Source of the DNA: Terana coerulea
Taxonomy: Eukaryota; Basidiomycota; Agaricomycetes; Polyporales; Phanerochaetaceae
DNA length: 14,345 nt
NCBI GenBank assembly: GCA_024811115.1
Contig: JAKOGH010001100.1
Location: 1-14,345 of the forward strand
Direction of reading: 5' to 3'
Shown here in pieces: positions 1-8,700 of the stretch; position 1 is the stretch's first letter, and every line of letters begins with the position of its first letter. A model generated the notes under the pieces. That model saw only the letters and a list, made by a program, of their open reading frames with translations, was not told where the DNA came from and made no database searches. The translations under genes and the position numbers were made by a program.

Positions 1-92
1 AGCAGAGTTAGTGTCGACATCGTGCAAGAGGGCTGCTACGAGGTGGCAAGGACCTCCATAGTACGGTCAGGGACAAAGTTGGTGAAAGACAT
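1..92 (-). CDS. Possible 5' end of a gene cut by the left edge
   Basis: An ATG at 92-90 with a purine at -3 opens a frame that reads MSFTNFVPDRTME and then hits a stop within about 20 codons. If one base is missing in the CC at 53-54, the frame runs on to the window edge, ending in HLVAALLHDVDTNSA, which looks like real protein. The same kind of single-base loss is seen in the three well-recognised genes further right, which is the only reason to take this seriously. I do not recognise the family. It lies on the same strand as the decayed frame at 303-930. It may be unrelated to it, a downstream frame of the same element, or chance. Confidence 0.22.
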
Positions 93-302
93 TTCTGCTC
101 TTGTATTTAGTGCCAATTTTAATAAAACTTCGAACACAAAAGTTTGGTTTTGGTTGTTATATGCCGAGCCAGTTATTTTGAGTCAGAAATGCAGAGTTTA
201 ATTTAAGCAGCCTTCGGGATGGTTACATCGAGTGCTGCTAGTTGCGTACAGACTACGCAAATCTACTGTTTAGGTCCGTAAACGAAACCTTGCCAATACG
301 TT

Positions 303-930
303 TTAATAATCCTTACTTGACTCTCTACTGTTTATCGCGCCCCACTTCTGTCCCAGTAAGTCCAGATTCTCGTAGATGTTCTGGAACTCGTCGTACCAAC
401 CCCACAGCTTGTTCGAATCTCCTCAGGCACCCGCACCCTTTCGGGCGTGACTAGGTGTCCTGTGAGTCCTCCTTGCGGAGTTCTCGAAAGATCGAGGTCG
501 AAGCGGACTCTTGTCGCCTCGAGCATCGGTTAGAGCTTGTTGGAGCGTTTGAGCAGCTTGGTTCGTCAGAGCCGAAGCTTGGCTGGGGGTGGCTTGGGGA
601 CCTGATACTCGCAAGGTGCGAGTCGTTCGATAAGTGGTGGCGAGGGGGTCGGAGAGGCGGTGAAGCAGCTCTTTCGATGCTGCTGCGGCGAGAGCATAGC
701 TCCCGATGCGCTTCAGCAACAAGTTGGCCTCTGCTTCCTTGCAAAGCCATTCGCACTCCTCCTAGGAGTGAGGGTATGAAACGAGGTGGCTCGTGCTTCG
801 GATTGTAAACCTTGCGCAGCTTACAAATGTTGGTGTATTTGGCTCGGATCTCCTTTGAAGGAGAGATATGCTCGCCGAGGCCTAAAGGCTCGTTCTTCGT
901 GTATGGTAAACGCAGGGGGACTTTAGGCAT
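303..930 (-). pseudogene. Decayed open frame, family not recognised
   Basis: On the minus strand a frame starts MPKVPLRLPYTKNEPLG at 930 and stays open to about 451. A second frame is open from 722 to 423, ending in a TGA. Beyond that TGA the same frame continues with KLWGWYDEFQNIYENLD and LGQKWGAINSR and stops at 303. A third frame (526-332) also gives plausible protein. The stretch is GC-richer than the DNA around it. This pattern fits a protein-coding sequence broken by at least one frameshift and one nonsense codon. No domain, zinc knuckle, protease or polymerase motif was seen. Its place downstream of an LTR-like segment in the same orientation allows a retroelement gag remnant, but that is inference; a decayed host gene is equally possible. 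Confidence 0.35.
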
Positions 931-1489
931 GGCTATAACAACGGTAATCAGTACTGGTCTCTATTTCAGCAGACACAGTCTGAGAAAATGGTGAAAACAG
1001 ATAAAATGACCTGTTGAGGTCGTGCGGTCTTGATGCGTACAATCGATAGTGTCGACGACGGCCTGGTTTCTCTCACCAGGTCCAGAGGCACCAACTCAAT
1101 CAAGAGCGGTATGGAGGTCTCTGACACGGTTCCGTGTATAGCAAAAGGTTTCGAGCCAATATTACATTGACTCTATGCTCGCACAAACTGGTTTGCTGTC
1201 GACACCCGAAGGCTCATAGCCGTAACTACCTGAAGGTAAGTCGCACCAGAATGTTGCTCCATGCTATACAGCGCAGCGAGCACCTCTTTACAGCCTGAGG
1301 ATCGGCGTGAAGATTAGCATGCTGCCATAATGGCAGCCCACAGCCTAAGCCATGGTGCTTCTCAGCGATACAGAGCATAGTCCCTGACAGCGACTAGCTC
1401 ATAGCCTTAGCTCTTTGCAGAACAGTGGCAAGATCCCCCAGGGCAAATAGCAACAGTGTTCATTTCGACGCACTGTGCATAACGATTGT
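931..1489. other. Non-coding stretch with short palindromes
   Basis: No open frame of note. It holds a 6-bp stem with a 7-base loop at 1062-1080 (CCTGGT/ACCAGG) and a near-perfect palindrome at 1321-1337 (GCTGCCAT, one base, ATGGCAGC). The motif CTCATAGCC occurs twice, around 1213 and 1398. If the minus-strand frame starting at 930 is real, this is its leader or first intron. Confidence 0.4.
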
Positions 1490-2082
1490 ACACCGCGCAT
1501 TGCAACAAGGTCCTGCTTGTTGCCCTTAACAGCAACAACAAGCAGCAGAATAGACTCAACAAACTATCACAAAACTACAATACTCACCTGCTGGGATGAC
1601 TTTGAAATAGGTGGGGAAAGCAGAGGGGCTTGAGTAGAGCTAGTAGAGTGGATATGAATCAACGATGTTGTTGAGTCTGGGGTTTAGCCCACAGACCAGC
1701 CTCCTTATATACATGTAGAGGGACCCCAGACACTATCTAAGACCTCCAATACCATGTGCTGACTAATACAGTCAGGTGATCCATGACTAAGGCTTCAAAG
1801 CATCGCCGCTCTAACTCCCTTATCGGATCTGACCTAGCTATCATGCTAACATCAATACTATCTAGATGTCCTAATCTAGCTACTGTACACTACCAGTACA
1901 CGATGTCATAGTGACTTCATAGTGAGGTCATTGTTTAGAGCGAATCCAGAACTGAGTCCATGATCCCTTGTGTCAGGTGAGGCATATCCCTGTTAACCAT
2001 GCGTCCGTCGCATGGCCAACTGATCAGCATCTTGTAACGCTGTTGTGACGACTGGGTAACATGTCCGTGACTTGATGTTACA
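1490..2082 (-). mobile_element. LTR-like or promoter-like segment, minus orientation
   Basis: Read on the minus strand, the segment opens with TGTAACATC at 2082 and could close with TGTACA near 1490, which gives the TG...CA ends usual for LTRs. It carries direct repeats of TCATAGTGA (1906-1914 and 1917-1925) in the position of a U3 region and a TATA box (1703-1713) about 370 bp in. Further on it has CT-rich sequence and a consensus splice donor, CAG followed by GTGAGT at 1587-1582. That is the layout of a fungal Ty3-type LTR and leader, with the decayed frame at 930-303 downstream. No second LTR copy, primer-binding site or target-site duplication could be identified, so the limits are guesses. 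A solo LTR or an ordinary promoter would also fit. Confidence 0.3.
1703..1713 (-). promoter_or_regulatory. TATA box
   Basis: TGTATATAAGG on the minus strand is a strong TATA element. Transcription would run leftward towards the decayed frame starting at 930. It is followed 115-120 bases later by a consensus 5' splice site (GTGAGT, 1587-1582). Confidence 0.4.
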
Positions 2083-2119
2083 CTCTAAGCGCTGTGTACT
2101 AGCGCTGAGGGAAATTGTG

Positions 2120-2300
2120 ACATAAACTGGTTAAAGACTGCCTTTGGTCTTGGACCAGTCTAGACCAGTCAAGGACTACAAGAGGACTGCAGTCCTACTA
2201 ACACTGGTCTTGGGCCAGTTTTATATTACAGTCCTGGTCTTTTAGCAGCCCTGGTGCAGTTGGAAAAAATAGCAAAAGACCAGATCAGACCAGACCGGGC
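2120..2300. repeat. Cluster of GGTCTT/GACCAG repeats, MITE- or transposon-end-like
   Basis: About 180 bp are packed with GACCAGTC, GGTCTTGG and their complements in both orientations. They include a 10-bp tandem pair differing at one base (2151-2160 and 2161-2170) and a perfect 14-bp palindrome, AGGACTGCAGTCCT, at 2183-2196. A further inverted copy lies near 2276-2297. Dense short subterminal repeats of this sort are typical of the ends of hAT-like DNA transposons and their non-autonomous derivatives. No transposase or clear terminal repeat pair is visible, so this may be a single end or a small MITE. Confidence 0.4.
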
Positions 2301-2819
2301 TTTAAAACACTATAATTCGTGCATTATAGAGCATATTAACTACAGTGTATATTATGCCTGTCTTGAGCCGGAATTGGCTAAAAAGCTCTAATTCCGAGTC
2401 CCTGCCAAAATCAGAGTGCCGGCCCCATTTTGAGGTGTTTATTGTGGTATTTATTGCGGCTAATATGCTCTTATGCCGCCTCTTATGTATTGCTGAACGC
2501 ACCTTGGCAGTTTGTTGGCGGCACTCAGGAGCTGAAGATGAGTGACATATGAGCTCTGGATGTGATCATTGTCACCTAATAAGGGAATGTTTGTACAGGA
2601 CAAACAAGCAACGAAATTTCGGCAGCTGTCGTTTGTTATGCAAAACACTGTAATGTTTTCCTTTTGGACCATTTGTGGCAACTCAAAATTGAGCTTTGCC
2701 CAAAGTGCAAATAGCTGTAGTTCTCATACCAAAAGGGCAAAGAATGAGATGGGTGGAGGGTGGGCCAGCCCCTAAGACGGCAGAGGAGAGCAGGGATTAA
2801 CAGTATTACACAAGTATTT
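2301..2819. other. AT-rich stretch, nothing recognised
   Basis: Only short overlapping frames of 60-75 codons on both strands, none with a recognisable motif or splice structure. It lies between the GGTCTT repeat cluster and the long inverted repeat, and may be the body of a decayed mobile element. Confidence 0.4.
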
Positions 2820-3484
2820 GGACTATCACTCGCGGGCCAAGAAATAAATCCGGGGATTTATGGTGTAAACACGTGGTGGTTTGAAACAAAATGGCCAGCA
2901 TAAGTCGCGCATTAATTAGATATTCCTTTTGGGAGATATATCCCTTAAATGAACGCGTAAATCTACCGACTAACTCTATATCCTTCCCCAAATAACTCAC
3001 AGAGCTTTATTCTGAGATTAAATCCCTTATATCTCTCGTAGCTTTTCTGTGGATTTATAATGGGCACATTACTTGTAGGCAATAAGATAAATTGACGAAA
3101 TAAAATAAAAAAACAAGTCGCACATATATCTAGCATGAACTAGGTGGAGGTTTTCAGAATACATCCACAGGATGTATTGTGGTGATATATTCCACCTAAC
3201 GCCAGTGAGAGAGATTGAGGACATATGGTTGACATAAGTAAGATAAAGAACGCAGATATATTCATCATAAATCACGTCGCATATCTCCAGGATAAATCCA
3301 GCAGGGCCTCAGACACTTAGAAACAAAGATGTCTGCAAAAGATAGTAGTTAGTTGCATTCAATATAAGCCTTTCCACTATGGACACTAAACATGCAATGC
3401 ACATTAGTAGATTCACATACAATCAACTTTTGTATACTTTGCACAATGGCGGTGTATTTGTAGAACTTTGTTGCCCAAGTTAAC
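2820..3484 (+). repeat. Left arm of a long inverted repeat
   Basis: This arm matches the reverse complement of 3573-4275 along its whole length, with scattered substitutions and several indels; I estimate roughly 75-80 % identity by eye. The best-kept blocks are the AAACAAAATGGCCAGCATAAG stretch near 2885-2905, the TGGGCACATTACTTGTA block near 3061-3077, the long block at 3229-3275 and the block ending GTTAAC at 3484. It is AT-rich and has no credible gene. It starts with an 8-bp palindrome, ATAAATCC-GG-GGATTTAT (2844-2861). Confidence 0.85.
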
Positions 3485-3572
3485 GGCCTCGGATGCGCTG
3501 TTTGACGTTGGCTAGCATTAGCATTGTCGATCAGAGTCCCCATGGGGCATAAACATGTAAGTGCTGACCATG
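3485..3572. other. Spacer of the long inverted repeat
   Basis: These 88 bases lie between the two arms and do not pair with each other over any length, so they would form the loop of a hairpin. The spacer includes the short palindrome CCCCATGGGG at 3538-3547. No coding or transposon signature is visible in it. Confidence 0.7.
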
Positions 3573-4275
3573 GTTAACTTAGGCAGTGAAGTTCTACGAA
3601 TACACTGCCATTGTGCAATGTATGCAAAAGTTCAAGATAGTCCTTACTGGATTTGCAGTTGTATTTGAATATACCAATGTGCATACTAGTAAGTTCATTG
3701 TTAGTAATCAAAACTCTCATATTAAATGAGTCTATGTCTAACTACTACATTCAGCAGACATCTATGTTTCTAAGTGTCTGAGGTCCTGCTGGATTTATCC
3801 TGGAGATAAGTGGTATGTGATTTATGATGAATATATCTGCGTTCTTTATCTTACTTATGTCAGCCATGTGTCCTTGATATCTCTCACTGAGTTAGGTGGA
3901 ATATATTGCCACAATAAATCCTGTGGATATGTTCTGAAGACCTCTGTTTATTTCATGCTGGATACATGTACAGCTTGTTTTGTATTTGTCCAAGGGAATT
4001 TATCTTGTTGCTTACAAGTAATGTGCCCATTATAAATCCACGAACGGCTACGAGAGATACAAGGGATTTATTGTCAGAATAAAGCTCTATGAGTTATCAG
4101 GGAAGGATACAGAGTTAGGTGCGCAGATTTATGTGTTCATTTAAGTTGTATATCTCCTGAAATGGAATATTTAATCAATCTGCGTAACTTATGCTGGCCA
4201 TTTTGTTTCGGACTCCCACGTGTTGACACAATAAATCCCCAGGATTTATCTCTTGGGTTCCGCAGTGTATCAGAA
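3573..4275 (-). repeat. Right arm of a long inverted repeat
   Basis: Reverse-complement copy of 2820-3484. It is about 40 bases longer, mainly because of an insertion or deletion difference around 3630-3720. Its outer end carries the palindrome ATAAATCC-CCA-GGATTTAT (4231-4249), the counterpart of the one at 2844-2861. Similarity fades by about 4275, some 90 bases beyond which the Mtf2-like gene ends. The two arms have diverged, so this is not a recent duplication or a fold-back assembly artefact. Confidence 0.85.
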
Positions 4276-4364
4276 CTGATGAGAACCTGCTGGGAAATTA
4301 ACACCAAGTGCAGTCCATTATGCAAGGTGCTGTAATGAGCAAGTCTATATTTTAACGGAGAAAG

Positions 4365-5571
4365 CTATTGGTTCCATGACAAGTCACCTTCTGGCTTGCG
4401 CCTAGGAGGAACATCATCCCATTGCCCGAACTCCCAATCATCGCGATCATGCTGGCGTAGAGCATCTTGCTTCCACCTCTCCGACCCCGTAGTCCATCTT
4501 TTCTCTTGCTTGTCGTGTTGCGGCGTTCCCCTCTTCAGATCAGGGTCCGAGGCAAGCTGCTCAATGCGAGCGACCAATGCCCAAACCTCTCCGCTGTTCA
4601 GCGAAGTATCCTCCTCCCAGAGATTCCTTCCTCCGACCTCCTGTCGCACCTTCTCGGACAGGCTCCTTGTCTTGTTGTCCATCTCGACCCCGTTCACGCG
4701 CATCTCTTCGAGCGCATCGCATACTCCACGGACGTCACGGAAGCATTTCCAGCGTGTCTCAATGAGCTCGTTGTACGCCGGAGTTGTACATCCGAATACA
4801 TACGACGCGACAGACAAATGTCGCGCGTGGTCGAAGATTGAGAGGGCAAGGTATGGATCCTTGTACTGGTCTCGGAAGGTACGCATAAGAGCGGCAATGA
4901 GATGGGGATACGATGGTGGTTGAAGATCAACTGTTTGGGGCAAAGAGGAGGCTATGCTAGAGCTCATAGCTTTTCGCGCTGCTTCTTCATACCGTTGGGA
5001 CTCGCCAAATACCTCGCGCATGGCCCAGTCCAGGAGTTGCTGATCATTTTCACAGCGGATCATCTGTTCTGTCTTTCGATCAAGTTCCTGGTCGGCCTCA
5101 CTGGTCCATGTAACATTTCTGGAAAGCTGCCGGAGGTTGACAGCCAAGTCATTGATCTCCTGCGAGTGACCTTGGCCGACGCCGGAGGTCGACACGTGCG
5201 GTATCTGAGTCGCACTATTGCTAGCGGTTTTCAATTTCTTCTGTGTTTCGACGGTGTCGAATATCAGGTTAAACATCTCGTCGAATGCGTGGGTTTCTCG
5301 AGCGGTCATGTTGTAGCGTCGTGCCGACTGGTCCTTTCGATGGGAAGAGGAGCTTGCTAGAAGACCTCGAGATGAGACATCTATGTCTTTGAAGACGTGA
5401 TCCCACCCTGATTCCTCTGAGTCGAAGAGCGGCTTGCTGGCATAGCTGCGTCTAACGTTGTTCCACACAGTCTGTTCTGGAGGAGTTGAGTTATTACACC
5501 AATGCATGCTATAACGAGTCCCTACTGTTGGATGAAGCCGCCAGCGTTTTCAACGTCCACTTGGCAAGCAT
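4365..5571 (-). CDS. Mtf2-like mitochondrial protein
   Basis: Model: exon 1 5571-5526, a 49-bp intron 5525-5477 (GTAGGG...CCAG, branch-like CTCAAC), exon 2 5476-4365; 386 codons including stop. The joined N-terminus begins MLAKWTLKTLAASSN and continues to RRSYASK. It is basic, amphipathic and free of acidic residues, with an arginine-rich site near residues 24-26, as expected of a mitochondrial presequence. The ATG at 5507 inside the intron would give a poorer start. The middle and C-terminus (W.DHVF near residue 50, LLDWAMREVF near 190, PHLIAALMRTFRDQYKDP, then EDTSLNSGEVWALVARIE) resemble the Mtf2/Nam1 family of mitochondrial RNA-maturation and translation factors. The family call comes from pattern memory, not alignment. 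The frame is intact, unlike its neighbours. It is divergent from RGP1 across 131 bp. Confidence 0.72.
5477..5525 (-). other. Intron 1 of the Mtf2-like gene
   Basis: GT at 5525-5524 and AG at 5478-5477, 49 bp. Splicing joins codon AAC plus A to AA CAG and puts the upstream ATG at 5571 exactly in frame with the long second exon. It also removes a TAG that would otherwise end the first frame. Confidence 0.65.
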
Positions 5572-5702
5572 GGCGTGCACAAACTCGATGGAAGAGGGCT
5601 TTCTAGCTGCTGCAAGCTTGGTGCAAGGCGGAGAAGATGACGGTTGACGGAAGGCAGCGCCGAGCGGCTAAACGTTACTTGCTTTCCGAACCCCTTCATG
5701 TT
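5572..5702. promoter_or_regulatory. Shared divergent promoter region
   Basis: Only 131 bp separate the start of the Mtf2-like gene (leftward) from the preferred start of RGP1 (rightward), so both must draw on this region or on sequence within each other's 5' parts. No TATA box is evident; the stretch is of mixed composition, with a GC-rich patch around 5648-5670. An upstream ATG for RGP1 at 5637 is in frame and would narrow the gap to 65 bp. Confidence 0.5.
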
Positions 5703-8700
5703 ATGGCCGAGTCGACTGTGGTGGACGAAGCAGTCCGTGTCACTGTAACTCCCTCTCAAGCCTCGTACTTCGCTGGCGATGTCTTCACAGTTACCATTAC
5801 CATCACGAATGTCCGCGCACCGCAGGCCACCCTACCGTCCAAGTCAGCTTCTCATGGCCATAGACGAGGAGCACACTCGGTTAGCTACGTCCCCATGGCG
5901 CGTCCTCCGACATCTCCTGGTATCCGAACTGCTTTGCCAATCGCACCAACAAACCAATCCGGGGGCCTGCCACTTCTGTGGTCAGACGCGGACTTGTAGG
6001 GAAACCACGGCACACGAAAGGGATGGACGAGCTGTCTCGGACAGTTGACCCTGCAAGACGACGGCTCATTCTCACGAAATCTCTATCGGTCTCCCTCCCG
6101 CCGCAAAATAATTACGCGAATGGGGACGATTGGAAGGCGCGGTCACCTATACGCGCATTAAGGACTCTGGAGTCGACTTTACCCTGTGAGTACTCTTGCG
6201 TGTCCAATACCTTGCAGCCATTAAGAGCTCGACAGCTCCAGCTTCGCCACGTGCACCTTCTCCTCTGTCCCGCTCGTCAACTTTGCCTACGAATCACCCG
6301 CACGCGCGCAAACAATCCCTGATGGACGGTCAGGTGCAGGTGCAAAACCTGCTTACGCCAGAACACGTCCCGCCAATCCTCACGCCGAACCCCTCTGTCT
6401 CGACGTTTTCTCTGGCCCTTGATCCAATTACAGAAGGCCTTTCATCACCTATGTTTCCTGATACGCCTGTGGGTCCATCCCCAATCTTGCCGGATCCTTG
6501 GGCTGGGATAAATGGGCAAATGCCCCCGTGTCGTCTGCTTCATATCCACTGAAGCCAAATGGTGTGTCTCCCAGCGCCAGGCCGCACGGAGGGTATGGAC
6601 GGAAGCCACCGCATCTTGACGTTCTTCCAATCACTCGCAATGCGGCTCCCCAGGTCATTATCCCATGACTGCAGGCGTTGGACGCTTCTCTGTTCCGAAC
6701 ACTGAACTTATCCTGTACTCCTATGCTCAACTCCTTGGTACTCTAGCGTTACTTCCCACTGCGGACCCCCTCTCTCGAATGAACAGTCTCGGAGTCTACA
6801 TACACTGCGACGCGAGCTGCAAAGCACCAAAGCGGTAGGTGGCGGAAACATGAATATCGCTACGAACAATGCCAAGACACCGGCGGGAAATGGCACCCGA
6901 CGCCCACCTCACACACGCTCCGCTTCCCTTTCCTCTGGACTATTATCTCTCCTTTCGCCGTCTTCTCTCATACCTGAATCTCCACCCCCATCTCCACAGC
7001 GGCGAAGTACATCTCATCATGCTCGCTCCCCTTCCGTCTTTTCCGGGTTTTTCTCGACGGCTGCAAGTCAAAGTAGCGAGCTAGACGAAATGGAGAGCAC
7101 CACTCCATCTACTGTTCAAGACACCAGTGGGAAATCAGAATCGGCACTGCCGACTTTGATGTTCCTCCCACTATGCTTGCTGTTGATTTGAGTCTCGAAC
7201 CTGGGAAGTCTCGAAGCTGTGAGTTGGGTTGTTCTTGTCGTGCAGATGCATCTGCTTATACTGACTTGATAGACTTATATACTATTCAGCTACCAAGGAA
7301 TTTACCACCGACTCACCGTGGAAGAAGTTTACGATTCCAGTACGAGTTTGTGCTGGGCATCTGCCGATCGCCCTCGTCAAACGGAGCAGCTAACAGCCGC
7401 GTAATGAAGGTCCCTATTCGTATCTATAACTATGTAACAAGTAGGTTAAGTGTCCGCCACTACGTCCCCAGGGTCCCGCTTATTCATCTCTTGCATAGTC
7501 AGCCGCGCTCCCATACCGTACGATTTACGTTGGCCGGTAATTTCCCGACCACATCGCCGCAATGCCAAAGTTACTGTGTTAGAAACCCACGGGCCGGCCG
7601 AAAGTCGATTCCAGCGCACTGATCCCTTCGGTCAGTCATATCTGCCATTATAGCGGGATGGTATTTACGAGGAAGCGGTTATCCAGACGATGCTTCCTAC
7701 CATGATCCAGATGACCTGCGTGCGTATGCTCGAAATCTACTCACCGCAAGACAAGAGTATGGCGTTGGCCTACACTTGCCCAGGGACGCCGCTGGCAACT
7801 CTACATTTCGAAGTGATCGGGAGCAAGACGAGGAGGAGCCTGGTTGTCGCGAATCCATCGAGATTTTGACTCGGACTCCAAAGCAATGTACGTCCTTGGC
7901 ATTTGCCATATTGTCGAGCTACGCACCGTTGGTGAACAATTCCTTCCGTTTACAGTGTCTTTCGACGTGCACAAAGATGGTCTCAAAGTTGCGATTCTTA
8001 CCTTGACAAAAGCATCGTACCGCTTAGGAGAGACTATTCTCGGGGTAGTGGATTTTAACGACAGATCCAGCAGAGTAAAGGTGCTAAAGGTGCGAGATAC
8101 GCTTTTTAATCTTACGGGATACACTAAAATAGCTGTTGTTTATTTAGTTGTCTGCCTATCTGGAATCTCACGAGACTTTGCCACCTAGCATCTCATCCGC
8201 CACTGCAAGTGTCGCAGCTCAGACGCGTCGTACGCACGCTGAGGGGCATTGTTCGTTTGTCGCCTCCACTTCGCGGACTACATTCTCCTTGGACGTACCG
8301 TCAGATGCCAGCCCTTGCTTTCAGGTCGCTGTTTCAAGCTCGTCGCCTGGGGCGCCGTCTTCGGGAGCCGGCGGTCTGGAGTGGAAAGTGAGAATCTGCT
8401 TCTTCGTCGCCGTTGCTTCGCCAGAGTCGCGCGTCGGTGAAGAGGGAGTTCGTCTCCGGCATATGACTAGGGATGGTCCACGAGGCGAGTGGGGCATGTC
8501 ATGGCGGGCCTCCATGTCCATATCTCCGTCTGAGCGACCGTCGCCCCTGCTCACTGCTAACGGCACTGTGCTCGCTAGTCAACAGACTCAGTCCTGGTCG
8601 TCTTTCCTCTCAAGCGCGTTTCTGGGATCCTCGGAACCGGCGAACAACTTCCATGACGGAGACGAGGACCTGGAGGCTGAAGACGATGACTTTGAGGCCG

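Noticed and set aside
411..420. GTTCGAATCT resembles a tRNA T-loop.
   Set aside because: The flanking bases do not form a T-stem and no acceptor, D or anticodon stems could be placed around it.
1501..1560. CAACAA/CAGCAG-rich stretch as a microsatellite or CRISPR-like array.
   Set aside because: Only a few imperfect trinucleotides and a 7-bp inverted pair (CAACAAG/CTTGTTG); there is no regular repeat-spacer pattern anywhere in the window.
2345..2545. 66-codon frame with a hydrophobic centre, and overlapping minus-strand frames.
   Set aside because: Short, no homology recalled, no splice or start context. Expected by chance in AT-rich DNA.
3069..4035. Two opposite open frames (3275-3069 minus, 3817-4035 plus) share the start MIYDEYICVLYLTYV.
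   Set aside because: The match comes from the inverted repeat at DNA level. The frames diverge into nonsense and have no codon-level conservation.
4396..5360. Open frames of 175 and 152 codons on the plus strand.
   Set aside because: They lie antisense to the Mtf2-like gene, have no recognisable motif and no promoter. They are shadows of its codon pattern.
5637..5702. Upstream in-frame ATG as the RGP1 start.
   Set aside because: It adds 22 basic residues unlike the family, which usually begins just before the VRVTVTPSQ block. It remains possible as an alternative start.
7651..7870. A long frame in RGP1 (frame of TAG 7651) reading EEAVIQTMLPTMIQMTC as an alternative exon.
   Set aside because: The neighbouring frame, reading DPDDLRAYARNLL and ending in ESIEILTRTPKQ at a good donor, fits the family and the following exon.
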